From Codonopsis lanceolata (lineage: Eukaryota; Streptophyta; Magnoliopsida; Asterales; Campanulaceae): a DNA stretch of 64,000 bases. The stretch is taken from NCBI GenBank assembly GCA_013146195.2, contig CM028377.1, forward strand, positions 20,300,796-20,364,795, read 5' to 3'. The position numbers were made by a program, and so were the translations under genes. Below, piece after piece: positions 9,621 through 20,566 of the stretch (the stretch's first letter is position 1; each line of letters starts with the position of its first letter). A model generated the notes under the pieces. It did no database searches. It saw only the letters and a program-made list of their open reading frames with translations, and was not told the DNA's origin.

Positions 9621-11239
9621 AAAATAAAATTTGGGTATGTATTCTGCATTTAATCTTATGATGATAAGATGTTGTACATGCTAGCGATTTATATAAATGA
9701 CAATAAATAAATATTGTTATTAGCATGATTGGGGAAAATAACATCAGTATTGATATTATGCGTCACACGCGATCAAAACATGATTTGTAAAGAGAGTTCA
9801 CGCGTGAATTTAGGCGTAGCGGTGAATAAAACAGTTTCATTATCATTTGTCATGTGTGGGCAAATAAATAATAAAATATAGAGTTCAATTAACTAAATTG
9901 ATATGTCAAATTTGATAAGTGAGTGAGTATGCACTTTCTTTTTTCATGCGCGACCGGGGATTAGTAAAATCGTAAGGCGCGTAAAGGTGGTGTCATACAT
10001 ATGGTCGCAGATGCAAAATATATTTAATTGCATGCATCAGTGTAGTATAGTGTGACATGCATCATCATGGTGGACAATTTGATGTGAACATGACATAATT
10101 ATGAGCATAAATGTATTATAATTACTTCGCTTTATGTCGCATAATAATTGTCACAGTTGAATTTCATGCATTATTCACCAATTAATAATAATTTTAATCG
10201 GTTCATCATGTCAAGTCGTCATGTCACATGTATTAATCGCATGACAATTTATTTGATGTTATAGCTATCTCGCATAGCGACGAGTTATTATTGTCATTTA
10301 TTAATTTATCGTAATTAATAATTGCAAAGAAAATTAATTACATGCATATTCATGTAAGTTATAGTGTCTCATGTTAATTTGGAGCAATAAATTAATGATG
10401 CGAATTATTTATAAAATTTAATTCATGCTCCGTTAACTAATTATACTATGGTATTGCAAAGAAAGAGTTCACATGATCATAATTTGCAAGAATGGAGGGC
10501 AAAATTGGAAAGAGAACACCTGATTTGCTTAGGAAATGGTCTGAACCGGGTCTGAACCGGCCATAAGAGGGTTGAACTGTTCCATGAACCCCGGCTGTGA
10601 GCTGGGCGGTTCAGTTGAACCCTTAACACTCTGTTAGCTGCTTCTGACAGAACATAGCGGAAGCTAATGAAACCGGGGGAGCTGGGTGTAAACTCGGTGA
10701 AACAGAGGCGGCTGAGTGACAAAACAGCTGGTTGATGACATCATGACAACGCTAGCCCTTCTGTAATGCACAGACAATTGTCGGGTCAGATCTATCAGCC
10801 GGCGCGTCACCGGGCGTCCAGGAGATCAGCCAATTCAGGAGGTGCGTGAGGGAGCGTTCCTGCTCCGTTGGACTGGGTTTTTGAGGCGTTGGACTCGCCT
10901 TCTCAAGACGAAGCTTCTGGTTATCTTCGTTTTTTTGTTTCGATTCCAGAATTATGAAGATCTTCTTGCCGAAGCTCTGCCAGTGCGCCATTGTAATTTA
11001 CCGCCGCCAGAAACTTCGGGGGGCGCGTGGCGGAGATTGGAAGCTCAGATGGGAGTGATTTTTTCGCCGTCATGATCGCCTGGTAAAGACGCATCCATCG
11101 GTGCCCTCACTTTGCTACTCTGATTTCGTTTTCTTTGATTATCTTGTATGGACAGTAAGTGGTTTATTTTGTTCGACGATGTTCCGACACACATGAACGG
11201 ATTTTCGTGGCGGCTGTTGGACTTCGTGGCTAGAGTCGA
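9621..11239 (-). other. Tat-1 5' leader/internal region without recognisable genes
   Basis: 9621-10450 is AT-rich and non-coding. 10451-11239 is more GC-balanced and holds only short ORFs of up to about 80 codons on either strand, none of which I recognise. In the element's sense direction it follows the primer-binding site, where gag would normally be. No gag motif or CCHC zinc knuckle is visible. Confidence 0.6.
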
Positions 11240-11261
11240 TTTCCCGACAACGGAACCAAAC
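11240..11261 (-). promoter_or_regulatory. Tat-1 primer-binding site
   Basis: Directly inside the right LTR, the minus strand reads GTTTGGTTCCGTTGTCGGGA. This resembles the TTTGGCGCCGTTGCCGGGGA type of site used by many plant gypsy elements (tRNA-Asp class) with several substitutions. It fixes the sense strand as minus. Confidence 0.65.
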
Positions 11262-11717
11262 TGATGTGACAAAAATATCAGTCATACCGGGGTGCTGAAA
11301 GTTGTCGATGGCTCGTGGATCGTTCGTTGACTGGATTGGTGATGAAACTGTGTCGTTTGAGTCGGATATATGGCTTTATGTGGATCTCTGCAAAACAAAC
11401 ACCGTGAGTGGTGGGGTATGTTTCCCCAAAACCCTCCGGCGTGAGAATCAGTACAATATCGGAATATAGGAGGGCGCGTAGCCCCCGTGTGTGGAGTGAG
11501 AACTGTAGAAGAGAAAGATAGTGTATGAGAGTCTGCCCTACTATGAGATAGTAGGGTTTATTTATACCTGAGGGATTAGGGTTTACGTGTCATGCATGGG
11601 CCAGGCCCATGGTATTCTGTAGTCCTGTAAAGAGTAGTGGGTTAGTGTAGTGGAAAACCCCCCTCACCCAAGCGAGGCCATAAAGCTTTTTTAGGCAGAT
11701 TAAATATAGGCACTTCA
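11262..11717 (-). repeat. Tat-1 5' LTR
   Basis: 456 bp. A minus-strand TATAAATA (plus coordinates 11559-11566) is the probable promoter of the element. It is followed at 11718-11722 by the target duplication GATAG. Confidence 0.93.
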
Positions 11718-13325
11718 GATAGGAAGCTTCTGAGAATGAAAGCCCAAGTGATACCTGATGGATACAATACGCGTAGGAGGGGTAGAGCCGGATGTGATGA
11801 AGTAGATCTTACTATCATATATTAATGAGCTGGCCCAAGCATTGTTCGTATTGAGAAAGGAGCTTGCGATGCTTCAGGAGAGAAGCCTTATTTCCATTGC
11901 AAAAGATTACAAAATCATCTGCGAAGGCCAAATAAGAAACAATAGGACAACCACTACACGAGGAAAAAGCAAATTGAGGGTGGGAATGTTGAAGCAAGTT
12001 AAGACCACAGCTAAGAACTTCAGTAGCAATGATGAATAAACTAGGGGATAGGGTATCCCCTTGGCGAAGGCCTTTGGAAGATTGAAAGAAGCCAACAACA
12101 TTAACCAAAACAGAGAACCAGTTTTGAGAGATAATACGCCATATCATATCAATAAAGATTTCGCTAAACCCGAATTTCCTCAAAACTTTGATAAGAAAGA
12201 ACTAAGAAACCCTATCAAAGGCTTTCGCCATATCAAGTTTAATAATAATGTTCGACCCGTTCACCTTCTTCTTGAGTTGGTGGGAGAGCTCATAAGCAAG
12301 TAACATATCATCCTGAATTAACCGACCCTTGGTAAAGGCGCTTTGGTGATTTGAAATAATACTCGGAAGCATACCCACCAGTCGCGTCGCTAAAATCTTA
12401 GAAACAATCTTGTTGCAAAAGTTACAGAGGCTTATCGGGCAAAGGTCCTTAAAGGAGATAACATTTTGAGACTTAGGAATAGTAATGATAAAGGTGCTCG
12501 TCCAGGCCTTGGGCATATCGAAGCTTGCAAAAAATTCAGCAATGGTCAGATGTAAGTCTGAGGCGATAATGTCTCAGCAAGAGGCATAAAACTTACTCGA
12601 AAAACCGTCTGGGCCCGCAGCGCTATCACCATTAAGCGAGAAAACCACATTTATGATCTCTTCCATACAAGGAGAATCTGTGATCAAATGGTTCTGGTCA
12701 GCCGTGATAAGAGAAGGAATTCAGTCCAGCATATCATTATCCTGAATATCACAAGCGGTTAGTTGATTTTTATAGAAGTCGACTGTGGCAGATTTGATAT
12801 CATCCTCAGAAGTGATGACCGAGCCATGCACATATGTGATTTTGTGAATATGAAGTTTTATTGCGAGTTTGTTTGACCGAAGAATGGAAAAGCTTAGTAT
12901 TTCCATCCCCTTTTTGAAGCCACCGAAGATGCGACTTTTGACGCCAATAATCTTCTTCTTGTTTTATTAAACGTTTCAGATTAGCCTGGGCTAGGTGAAG
13001 AGCTTCACGGTTAATGGCATCATTGTTATTCTCATAAACGGTCTATTTAGCTAACACTTCATCTTCAGCATGTTTGACAGCTTGGAATATGTGGCCAAAA
13101 ACATTTTTGTTCCAGGATTTTAAGGCTAACTTGACAGCCTTTAAGTTGCACGAAAATCTCACCATCGGTCTGCCCACCAGATCGTGGTTCCAGGCTGACT
13201 TAACAATATTCAAGAAATCGTGGTGCGCTGTCCAGATATTCAGAAAATGAAAAGGGTATGGTTTAGTGTCCAGCTGGGCTGTAATGGAAATAAAAAGCGG
13301 CGAGCGATCGCAACAGTTTAGGTTT
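11718..13325 (-). pseudogene. LINE-A: reverse transcriptase core and upstream linker
   Basis: Minus-strand LINE polyprotein. From the right: the plant LINE linker (RSPLFI, PFHFLNIWTAH and WNKNVFGHIF, 13325-13043), a degenerate stretch, then the RT palm with MPKAWTSTFIITIPK, QSAFTKGRLIQDDMLLAYEL and KLDMAKAFDRVS (12516-12202), and the LRQGDTLSPSLF and catalytic FADDFVIF motifs (about 12080-11930). Several frameshifts and stops split it (near 12195, 12520-12720 and 12906-13040). In life this enzyme copies LINE RNA at a nicked target. The coding sequence runs into Tat-1 at 11722 and resumes at 5424. Confidence 0.9.
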
Positions 13326-13500
13326 AATACACAATTTTGTCCCTGAACTAAAATATTGAAATAGGATGCCCTTGATTTGCATGAGATTTTTGGCATTTTT
13401 GGAATCATAGGTTTCATTGGCTGCTTACTTAGTTTTTATTAACTGATGGTTTAAAGAGAAAACAGTTTAGGTTTAATACACAATTTGGTCCCTGAACTTA
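13315..13500. repeat. MITE-like direct repeat pair
   Basis: The segment ACAGTTTAGGTTTAATACAC plus AATTTTGTCCCTGAACT at about 13313-13348 is repeated at 13462-13498 with few changes, 149 bp apart. This junction ends the recognisable LINE-A sequence. The following 13501-13680 (ACCAAAATGCCCTTAATG type) looks like a degenerate MITE. The family is not resolved. Confidence 0.5.
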
Positions 13501-13711
13501 ACATCTCAGATTGATTTGGTTCAACATATTTGGCGCTTCATAATTTGGCCCTTGAACTCAATTTTTGGACATATGGTTAGTCCTTTTAATGATGTCCATC
13601 TACTGTAACGTTAAAATTTTAAAATAATGACCAAAATGCCCTTAATGAAAACTGAGTTAGATTACCACTTGGACTAATCTTGGTCGAAAAAACCGCTGAT
13701 ATTAACCTCTT

Positions 13712-13825
13712 CTCTCTTTTCTCTCTCTCTTTCTCTCTATCTCTTCATTTTAAGTTTTCACACACACACACACACTCTCTCTCTCTCTCTCTCTCTCTCT
13801 TCATATGTAAGTTTTCACACACACA

Positions 13826-13892
<67 letters not shown>
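13712..13892. repeat. Compound microsatellite (CT)n, (CA)n and (AT)n
   Basis: Two successive copies of the pattern AAGTTTTCACACACAC followed by (CT)n, then a long (AT)n tract up to 13890. Replication-slippage DNA; the short ORF across it is spurious. Confidence 0.95.
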
Positions 13893-13893
<1 letters not shown>

Positions 13894-14323
13894 TTTTTTC
13901 TCTCCCCCTCTTATACAGAGTACATTAAATTTCACAAAGAGAATGCAAGTATATAATAGGCTCTAAATTCATGCTACACAACTAAATTCCTACTGAATCA
14001 GCCTCCATTGGCATCCGAAGAAGAAAACTCTCTACTTGGGTTTTATGGCCATACAAGTATGGTATTATGTTTAGTTTGTCTCCTTTCTTTGCATGTCTTA
14101 AGGAGCAGCCTTTTTCTCTTCTAACTGCTGCAAATTTCGATAAGTCTTCGTAGTCAAATTGGGGATTATAAAGGGTTAGATATATTTTATTTTTCTCTCA
14201 AACCCGTCCTTTTCTCTTTCTCTCTGATTCCCAACTCCAAAAAATAATTCTATTGAGGCCGGGTACTTGAAGGCGTAAAAAAGGTTTGCCGATCATCTCT
14301 ATCCAAGCAAGATAGAGGATTTT
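13893..14323. other. Unassigned spacer
   Basis: AT-rich, C/T-rich sequence with no ORF, RNA gene or transposon terminus that I can support. It lies between the microsatellite and the next CACTA end. Confidence 0.5.
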
Positions 14324-14850
14324 CACTACTAGTAACTAGTGCATAGCGACAGAGGTAACATCGATGGAGTATTCCGTCACTAGTCAGCGACATAAAACTC
14401 ATTCTAGCAGCGGATTGACATCGCTGATTTCTAATTAGCGACGAAAATATTTTCGCCACTAAACTCCATCACTGAAAAACATATTTTTTTTCTTCAGAAT
14501 ATCCTTTCTTCTCCATCGCTGATTTGATATTTGCGTCGCTAACCAGCAATGGACATTCGGTCGCTATATAGACACTGAAGTTTCCGTCGCTACAGAAGCA
14601 TATTTTTGAATATTCCTATTTTTCGTCGCTCATATGATATTTTCGTCACTGGTCAGTGATGGATGTTTTTGTAGCTAAATAGCGACGGAACCTTCGTCAC
14701 TAATCAACTTCAGAGTTTTTCGTAGCTGATTAGCTACGGCACACTTCGTCGCTAAGACGAATCTTTTCATAATATTCTTCCTCTGTCGCTAGGTCAACAA
14801 TACCGTCGCTGAATAGCGGCGGAAATTCCAAAATTCTATCGCTGCGTTTG
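14324..14850 (+). mobile_element. Second CACTA end with GCGAC subterminal repeats
   Basis: Begins CACTACTAGTAACTAGTGC at 14324, followed by many copies of GCGACGGA, TTCGTCGCT and TCCGTCGCT up to about 14850. The organisation matches the 3970 end, but TIR and repeats are diverged, so it is a different copy or subfamily. The matching far end is not identified: a CACTA-like end at 15955 has different subterminal repeats and no matching 3-bp duplication. Confidence 0.75.
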
Positions 14851-14923
14851 ATTATGATATTTTTAAAGAAATGGTACGAAATTAAAATGATATTTTTAAT
14901 TTATGATATATGGTCATATAAGC

Positions 14924-15034
14924 TTTTTTTTTTTTTTTTTTTTTCTCCTAAGGGGGGCGTGGTAAGGGATCAAACCTAAGACCTTACACTTTGTGAATTC
15001 TCATCTCTACCACTGGGCCACCCCCTTATGGGCG
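14924..15034 (-). mobile_element. tRNA-derived SINE
   Basis: On the minus strand, a pol III A box TGGCCCAGTGGTAGAG (plus coordinates 15005-15020) and B box GGTTTGATCC (14967-14976) are about 30 bp apart, followed by a short body and a poly-A tail (plus-strand T run 14924-14944). Imperfect flanking repeats TGGTCATATA (14911-14920) and TGGTTATATT (15035-15044) look like a target-site duplication. The 5' end, with a G-rich run before TGGCCCAGTGGTAGAG, is typical of plant SINEs. It encodes no protein and relies on LINE machinery. Confidence 0.75.
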
Positions 15035-15320
15035 TGGTTATATTAACTCATTCCTTGATATATATCATTATAAATTTATGTTTTTCATTGCTCAATTCAT
15101 TAGACATAACTAATTGTCAAGCTTTACAATCATTCTATGTAATCAATTATCGAGTTGAGTCGAACCAAACTGAATCAAAGAAATAAACCAACAATAATAG
15201 TTTTGATGACTCACCAATAAAATAGAAATCATGATCTTGTGCTGATATAAATATGATATGCTTGACATGATAGAATTGGTGAAGTGGTGACATAATATGA
15301 CACAACTACATAGATAAGGG

Positions 15321-15484
15321 TAGAGATGTCTAAATAGGCCCGGTCCAATGAACTCACCAAACCCGTCCGACATTACGTTGGCTAGGTTTAAGGTTCCATA
15401 GGTCAGGCTTGGCCTGTCTCATATTTAACTAAGCTCGGTTGGCTTGTTGCGAGCTAGCTTGGCCCGATCCGTTTGACAACTCTA
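15321..15484. mobile_element. Short hAT-like element (TAGAG-TGTC ends)
   Basis: Starts TAGAGATGTCTAAA and ends TTTGACAACTCTA, an imperfect inverted pair matching the ends of the clearer element at 16493-16969. The interior is GGCCCG-rich (GGCCCGGTCC, GGCCCGATCC). I see no convincing 8-bp duplication, so the limits are tentative. Confidence 0.45.
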
Positions 15485-15955
15485 CTTTTGGTATGGCACG
15501 AAGAAAGGAAAGAGGTAACATCACCGAGAGACAAACTAATTCCATCATAATCCCCATCATTGTCCACCTTCCCCAACCGTATAAACCGGCAGCAACCAAA
15601 ATACAATCCACCAACCGGTTCCACTTGCAAGTCAACAAAATCAAAGTCGTCAATTCCAAACCCACTTGCCTACAGCGCCTATTGGGGTTTTCTTTAATTT
15701 AGGTTTTTCTATGGCAAAGTGAAGACAATACCCCGTAGTTTCAACCAGTTGCAGCAATTTTAAAAATAAAATCTAACACCGTTGCAAAAGCTGTTGCATT
15801 TTAAGCGCTATTCTTCCCTCCATTTTTTTCCCAAAAAAAAAGGATGCGAATGAAATGGGTTTCCTAGTTATAAATACATTCCACACATTCAAGATTGCAA
15901 CTAAATTCAATTCTGTTGCAATATTCTGTTGCAATTGCCTTGTTTTCTTGTAGTG
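15485..15955 (-). mobile_element. CACTA-like terminus with GCAACAG subterminal motifs
   Basis: At 15955 the minus strand begins CACTACAAGAAAACAAGG, a common plant CACTA end. Inward (15720-15940) the motif GCAACAG and its complement CTGTTGC recur in both orientations, consistent with subterminal binding sites. The left limit is unresolved and no transposase is visible. Confidence 0.55.
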
Positions 15956-16492
15956 TAATCCAACGACAGGAAACCATCGACACCAGAACCTTCTTTTGTT
16001 AGAGTTGGTATCCCAATTTGTTAGAGTTGGACCTTGATTTTACGTGATGATATCAATGTGATAAGAGACGGGAAAGAAGTGGGTTGAGTTGAGAAAATAT
16101 ACCCATTATGAGGCGGGTCAAACGAGTTGAGCCCGTGGCGATTGCGGGTTGGCTGACTCAAAGATCCGAGCTTAATACGAGTTGGGCTTGAGCTTCATGA
16201 GGCCCGATGCTAGGGTCGAATTTAGGTTCCATAGGCCCAATGAAATTTTGGACCGACCCGACTTTAATGATTGGCTCGATGGGCTTTGACGTGGGTCAAA
16301 AAAATAGGTTTGACTTAAATAGACAAAATTGGCCCATTCAATGGGTAGGCCCATGGCATGGACTTGCCCAATCGGCCCAGTGTTTTGGGCGAACTTGGGT
16401 TCTAACCCTAAGTAAATCGCCCTGGCTCAGCTAACCCGATATAATGTTTGACCTAGTGAACTTGGTGCATACTGACCCGCCTAACCCACAAC
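15956..16492. other. GGCCC-rich repeat spacer
   Basis: Sequence rich in GGCCCA, GGGTCGA and GGCCCG motifs, of the kind found inside the hAT-like elements next door; probably degraded members of the same family. Short ORFs are not credible. Confidence 0.45.
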
Positions 16493-16969
16493 TAGAGTTG
16501 TCAAGTGGACTGGGACGACTCGTAAAATGCTTATCAGGTCTAGTTTAACATCGAGCCAGACCGGGCCGGGTCGGGCATCATAAAACTCAAGCCCACCCCA
16601 TATCAACCTCGGGCCTCCGGGTTTGACTGAAGCAATGCCTGTTGATTCAATCACTATCACATACACAGCATTGACAACAACATATTATTATAAATGCATA
16701 TTTGACAAACATTATACATGTTAATCAATTTTATTTACAGAAAGTCAGAAACCAACCTAGACCCATGAAACTTAAAGCCTAGGCCCATGAAAAATCGGAT
16801 GGGCTGGACTGGGCCCAATTTTGACAGATCTACCCACACCCCATGATGGGTTAGGTTGGGTTGCCAATTTCCAGGCCCGACACTTTCGTGGGCTGGCTTG
16901 GGTCGCCCTGCCTCGCCAAATAGTGGGTTGCGGGTTAGCTCGCCCCGCCAATCTACCTTGACAGCTCTA
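16493..16969. mobile_element. hAT-like non-autonomous element
   Basis: Terminal inverted repeats TAGAGTTGTCAAGTGG (16493) and CCTTGACAGCTCTA (ends 16969). Flanking 8-mers CCCACAAC (16485-16492) and CCCACTGC (16970-16977) match at 6 of 8 positions, consistent with an aged hAT 8-bp target duplication. It is 477 bp with no transposase; the interior is rich in GGCCC/GGGCC motifs. Confidence 0.65.
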
Positions 16970-17870
16970 CCCACTGCAAAGCTCACTAGGCCAAACATAG
17001 AAGTCGGTAGAGCCGGCAAAAAAGGCCTAGCCCATCCAACATTTTGATGGGTTTGGCTTTAGATATTGACGATCCAAAAAACAGTGGACCTTTTTGGCCC
17101 GTGCCAATAGGCCCAAGTATCATCCGGGCTAAGATCAAAAAAGCCCAGCCTTTTCGGGTAGGCTAGACACAAGTCAAATTTTAAAAAACAAATTTTATTT
17201 CAAGTATGTTGTAGGCAAGATAAAATTACAATAACAAGAAGTTCAAGTCCAACTGTCTAGTCTACCCAACAAATAGGCCTACTGGCCCAACAGCCCAACA
17301 ACAAGGGTCTATCAAGCACTAAAGTGAGCCTTCAAAGGCACTCGCACAGTCGCACTTGGGAGTTGGGGTTAGTGCCTTTTTTTTCATTCAAAAGTTGTAT
17401 CATGTATGTCAATTAGTTAACGTTGAATTGGTGTTACAGGATTGAGTGCTACTGCATTGACATTTTCTGATCTTTTGGTTAAAAATTAAGGAACTTATAA
17501 GTATAATGGACAAACATGAGTTTATATTTTTATTGATGTCGCCATGTTTCTTTTATTGATTATTGTATTTATTCGGGTGCCCATAGGCCTAAGACATGTC
17601 GGGCCGGGCTAGCATTTTGATAGGCCCATCATATTTCAGGCCGGGTCAGCCCAGCAAAAAAATTGGCTTTGGTCCATCGGATCCGGGCCGGTCCTTTGCT
17701 AGCTCTAGAAGTCTGGTTGAGCTGAAATTACACCAGGCCCATGGAACCTAAATCCAAGCTCGACATAATATCAGGTGGACCACGCTGGTCCATTGGGTCG
17801 GGCCGATTTTTGATAGCTCTGATATAAAAAAAAAACTAAAATATTTGAAACCAGTTTCCATCGTGATGCA
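16970..17870. other. Further GGCCC-rich repeat fragments
   Basis: Two stretches (16980-17330 and 17560-17830) carry the same GGCCGGG, TAGGCCCA and GATAGCTCT motifs as the hAT-like elements. An AT-rich spacer with no gene lies between them. Probably partial copies in several orientations. Confidence 0.45.
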
Positions 17871-18122
17871 TCAGTTGGTTACTTGAATTAATGCATCGCG
17901 ATGCATAAATTAGATTTAGTAATTTAAATTTATGCATGACGATGCATAAATTGGATTTGGTAAATTAAATTGATGCATCACGGTGCATTAAATTGGTGCA
18001 GCGCGATGCAAAATTGACATGCGGTAATTTAATAATATTATTATCAATGGACTACTAAAAATATCATTTTTTGTAAAGCTTGACTTTCAAATGAGGATGT
18101 TTTGCCCGAAACGGAGGGAGTA
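17871..18122 (-). mobile_element. Stowaway/mariner-like end and GATGCATAA repeats
   Basis: 18106-18122 reads on the minus strand TACTCCCTCCGTTTCGGG and continues to TTTGAAAGTCAAG, the same family as 2172-2215 and 44690-44706. The left part (17871-18010) holds four copies of a CGATGCATAA-type motif also present at 1296-1330. Element limits are unclear. Confidence 0.5.
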
Positions 18123-18130
18123 ATATTTAA

Positions 18131-18165
18131 CTAGTTTCACACCCGTGCGTAGAACGTGCACACAT
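18131..18165 (-). mobile_element. Helitron-like 3' end
   Basis: The minus strand reads GTGCACGTTCTACGCAC (stem GTG/CAC and CGT/ACG), then GGGTGTGAAACTAG followed by T. A hairpin about 11 bases before a terminal CTAG in front of T fits a Helitron 3' end. It is nearly the same as the terminus at 1387-1420. Confidence 0.45.
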
Positions 18166-18341
18166 TTTTTATAAAATTAAATTCAAGCAAAATAAATACT
18201 ATAAATTGAAAGTATAAATTAAGAAAGAATTCAAATAAAATTGTTTTGACTATTTAATAAATTAAATTCAAGTAAAACAAAGTCAATATAAACTGTGTTG
18301 TATTTATAAGCTGATAACTAAAAAAATAATAAAAACCCTAA

Positions 18342-18350
18342 TTATAAATA
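18342..18350 (+). promoter_or_regulatory. Candidate TATA box upstream of a small ORF
   Basis: TATAAATAC about 58 bp upstream of an ATG at 18400, followed by a CT-rich leader (CACTCCCTCTCTCT). Possibly a captured promoter inside a Helitron-like element that extends rightward from 18131. Weak evidence. Confidence 0.3.
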
Positions 18351-18399
18351 CAACTTTTTTTTTATCTAAACCCTAAGCTCAAACACTCCCTCTCTCTAA

Positions 18400-18471
18400 A
18401 TGGCGCTCACTCTCTCTCCAAACGGTGATCGATCTCATTTCTCTGGTTCGCACAACAACAACTCGTGCTAG
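18400..18471 (+). CDS. Small ORF of 23 aa in favourable start context
   Basis: ATG at 18400 has an ideal plant start context (AAATGGCG) and follows a TATA-like box and CT-rich leader. The ORF encodes MALTLSPNGDRSHFSGSHNN plus four more residues, then stops at TAG. I recognise no function. It could be the first exon of a captured gene (a splice donor need not follow the stop) or chance. Confidence 0.2.
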   Translation: MALTLSPNGDRSHFSGSHNNNSC

Positions 18472-19490
18472 GTGGGGGGTCTTTTCTTCATCTTTACCTT
18501 CAAGCCGCACCAAATCCAGTAAGATCCACTAATTTCTGCCCATGTTTCGGGAATTTTGGTTTCATTGAGTTTTGAAAGATTGAGTGTAGCTAGAATTATA
18601 TAATTACCTAATAAAATGTAAGTAAATACAAAAAAAAAAAATGAGCATAAAGTTTTTGAAAAACGTTTTAAATACAAGCTGTCAATGAACTGCTCAATGA
18701 AGAGTTCATTGAAGAGATCATTAAAGCAAAAGAAAGCAGCGGAAATAAATAAAATAAAACTGTAACAGGGAAGTAAAGAGTATGTTGAACTCGAGAGATA
18801 CCTTTGATCAATATGTAAAATTAAGATATTGATCGAGCCTCATAGCTAAAAATATTCCACTAGTAAAACGGTTTAAACTCATTACAATGAAAGACTAACA
18901 AAGTGGAATTTATGTAAAAACTCTATATGAAGTAGATATGACTATGAATAACACTAACATCTCAGACTACCTAAACTGATATACGCTCAATAACTTTTAA
19001 CAAAGTGATATGAGGCATTAAAAGAAAACAGTGCTGATGACAGGATGAATGAAGGCTCCGATGAAGCTTCATTCAGCAGTTCATTCAGAATGCAGCAGTA
19101 GTTTCGAAATTTCTTTCTCTTCTTTCTATTGTGTTCTCTCTTTGTGATTTGTAGTTCTGCTAACTTCAATGGTGAACAACCTCTTGTATTTATATGTACC
19201 AAGAAGACCTAGAATCCTTGTACAACAAGTAAATAAACATACCATAAACAATTAGTAGGTTAGAGAATTAAATAAGGACTCTAATACAATAAATAAAGAC
19301 TTACCATATTTACATAGATTCTATACCAAATATACAAAGGATTTGTCAATAGGTCAGCCGGGTGAGTATACCAAGAAACACGTCAAAAACTTAGACTTTC
19401 TAGGAAGTAAACACAAACCCTAAATACAACTTCACTAAATATCCTTTCTATTAAAGGTTAAATAAATATACTTTAATTTAAGAGAGAACC

Positions 19491-19526
<36 letters not shown>

Positions 19527-19739
19527 AGATATATAAATATACTTAGGAAATATAAATAATAAAGATATATAAACAATATATAGGTAATAATCAAGAAAGG
19601 CAAAACATAATAATAGATTAATTTCAATAATATAAATTAGTTAAGAATGATGATAAATTAATCCCTAAGAATCTTCCCCTTTTTACCTTTTGGACAAAAA
19701 CAAACAATAAGATAAATAGAGAAGAAGATAGGATACCTA
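18472..19739. other. Unassigned AT-rich spacer, possible solo LTR remnant
   Basis: No credible gene. On the minus strand a TATAAATAC box lies at about 19188-19196 upstream of sequence reading towards 18680, and 19650-19700 is C/T- and A-rich; this organisation could be an old copia-type LTR, but I cannot pair its ends. An (AT)n microsatellite occupies about 19497-19522. Confidence 0.35.
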
Positions 19740-19768
19740 AAAAAACCACCTTTTTACACGCACTGAAG

Positions 19769-20566
19769 GTGCGATCTGTTTTGTTGCCCGTGCTAGGGTT
19801 TCTTGGGCTCTGGCCCCCTACCGACCCTCATGTCCTCGGATCCAGCGTCGCCGACGCCTCCCTCTCCCTCTGGAAAAAATCTTTCGCAGCAATGGTTTCT
19901 TCAGAACCACCCTCTTGTGCCCTTCCCATCATCCCTCCCTTAATTCATAAGGGAGAACCAACTCTTCATCTCATACCTGAAATAATCGCTTCACTCTCCA
20001 AGCCTTTTCAATTAGCTCTCGTTGAAAATTTTTTCTCACAGTCGTCCGTTTATGGATGTCATGAGACGTGAATTTCTCACCTTCGGACTGAAGGCAAAGC
20101 ATGTCATTATCCAAGCACACCTGAAGCTGATTTCCAGCGCTTATGGATCAAGGACCAATGGTACGTTAGTGCATTTCCTATGCGTGTCTTCAAATGGACT
20201 CCCGATTTCCAACTTGAGGTTGAAAGCCCCATAGCTCCTGTCTGGGTTGCTCTTCCTAATCTCCCTATTCATTTGTTTAATAAGCAAATACTTTTCTCTA
20301 TAGCAAGTATGATAGGTAAGCCTTTGACTATTGATTCACCAACAACAAACTTGTCTCGACCTAGTGTTGCTGGGGTTTGTATTGAAATCAATCTAACCCA
20401 ATTGATTCCTACTCGTATATGGATTGCTGGTGGTTCTTCTCCTTCGGATGGTTTCTGGCTGACAATAGAAGCTGAACGATTGCCTCTATATTGCACCTTT
20501 TGTCACAGACAAGGCCATGATGGTGACTCTTGCAAGGTTTATCATAAACAAGTTGCTAAAGGATAG
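19769..20566 (+). pseudogene. LINE-B N-terminal region: DUF4283-like and CCHC zinc knuckle
   Basis: Three frame segments together resemble the N-terminal part of plant LINE polyproteins. The first (19769-20060) leads to PFQLALVENFFS; the next (20022 on) continues with RPFMDVMRREFLTFGLK; the third (about 20140-20566) has FPMRVFKWTPDF, PVWVALPNLPIHLFN and a zinc knuckle CTFCHRQGHDGDSC near its end. This part is thought to bind LINE RNA. Frameshifts near 20060 and 20140 and a stop at 20564 disable it. Confidence 0.8.

Larger units (their letters stand above)
5425..11717 (-). mobile_element. Tat-1, non-autonomous LTR retrotransposon with minisatellite interior
   Basis: A complete element bounded by two direct LTRs (5425-5879 and 11262-11717), each starting TGATGTGACA and ending GCACTTCA on the plus strand, and flanked by a perfect 5-bp duplication GATAG (5420-5424 and 11718-11722). 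The primer-binding site is next to the right LTR and a purine-rich tract next to the left LTR, so the sense strand is minus. By eye the LTRs differ at roughly 5% of positions. There is no gag, protease, RT or integrase. Instead the interior has three hairpin minisatellites (5950-8870), a block shared with Tat-2 (8880-9620) and a long leader (9621-11239). It would need proteins from a relative such as Tat-2. Long 'ORFs' in the minisatellites are by-products of the repeat period. Confidence 0.93.
3971..13325 (-). mobile_element. LINE-A, non-LTR retrotransposon, nested and truncated
   Basis: A minus-strand plant LINE in two pieces, 11718-13325 (inner part of the polyprotein and RT core) and 3971-5424 (RT end, zinc-binding region, RNase H). 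The LTR element Tat-1 (5425-11717) separates them with a 5-bp target duplication, and the coding sequence resumes on either side of it around the RT 'YLG' motif. The 3' end is lost at the CACTA junction (3970); the 5' end (endonuclease and N-terminal region) is lost at about 13325, where a MITE-like repeat begins. It is related to LINE-B at 19740-30642. Confidence 0.88.

Noticed and set aside
14324..15955. One CACTA element spanning both CACTAC ends
   Set aside because: The two ends have different subterminal motifs (GCGAC versus GCAACAG) and flanking trinucleotides TTT and TAA do not match.
16207..17047. Short open frames in the GGCCC-rich cluster
   Set aside because: They arise from high GC in hAT-like repeats; opposite-strand frames overlap and no domain is recognisable.
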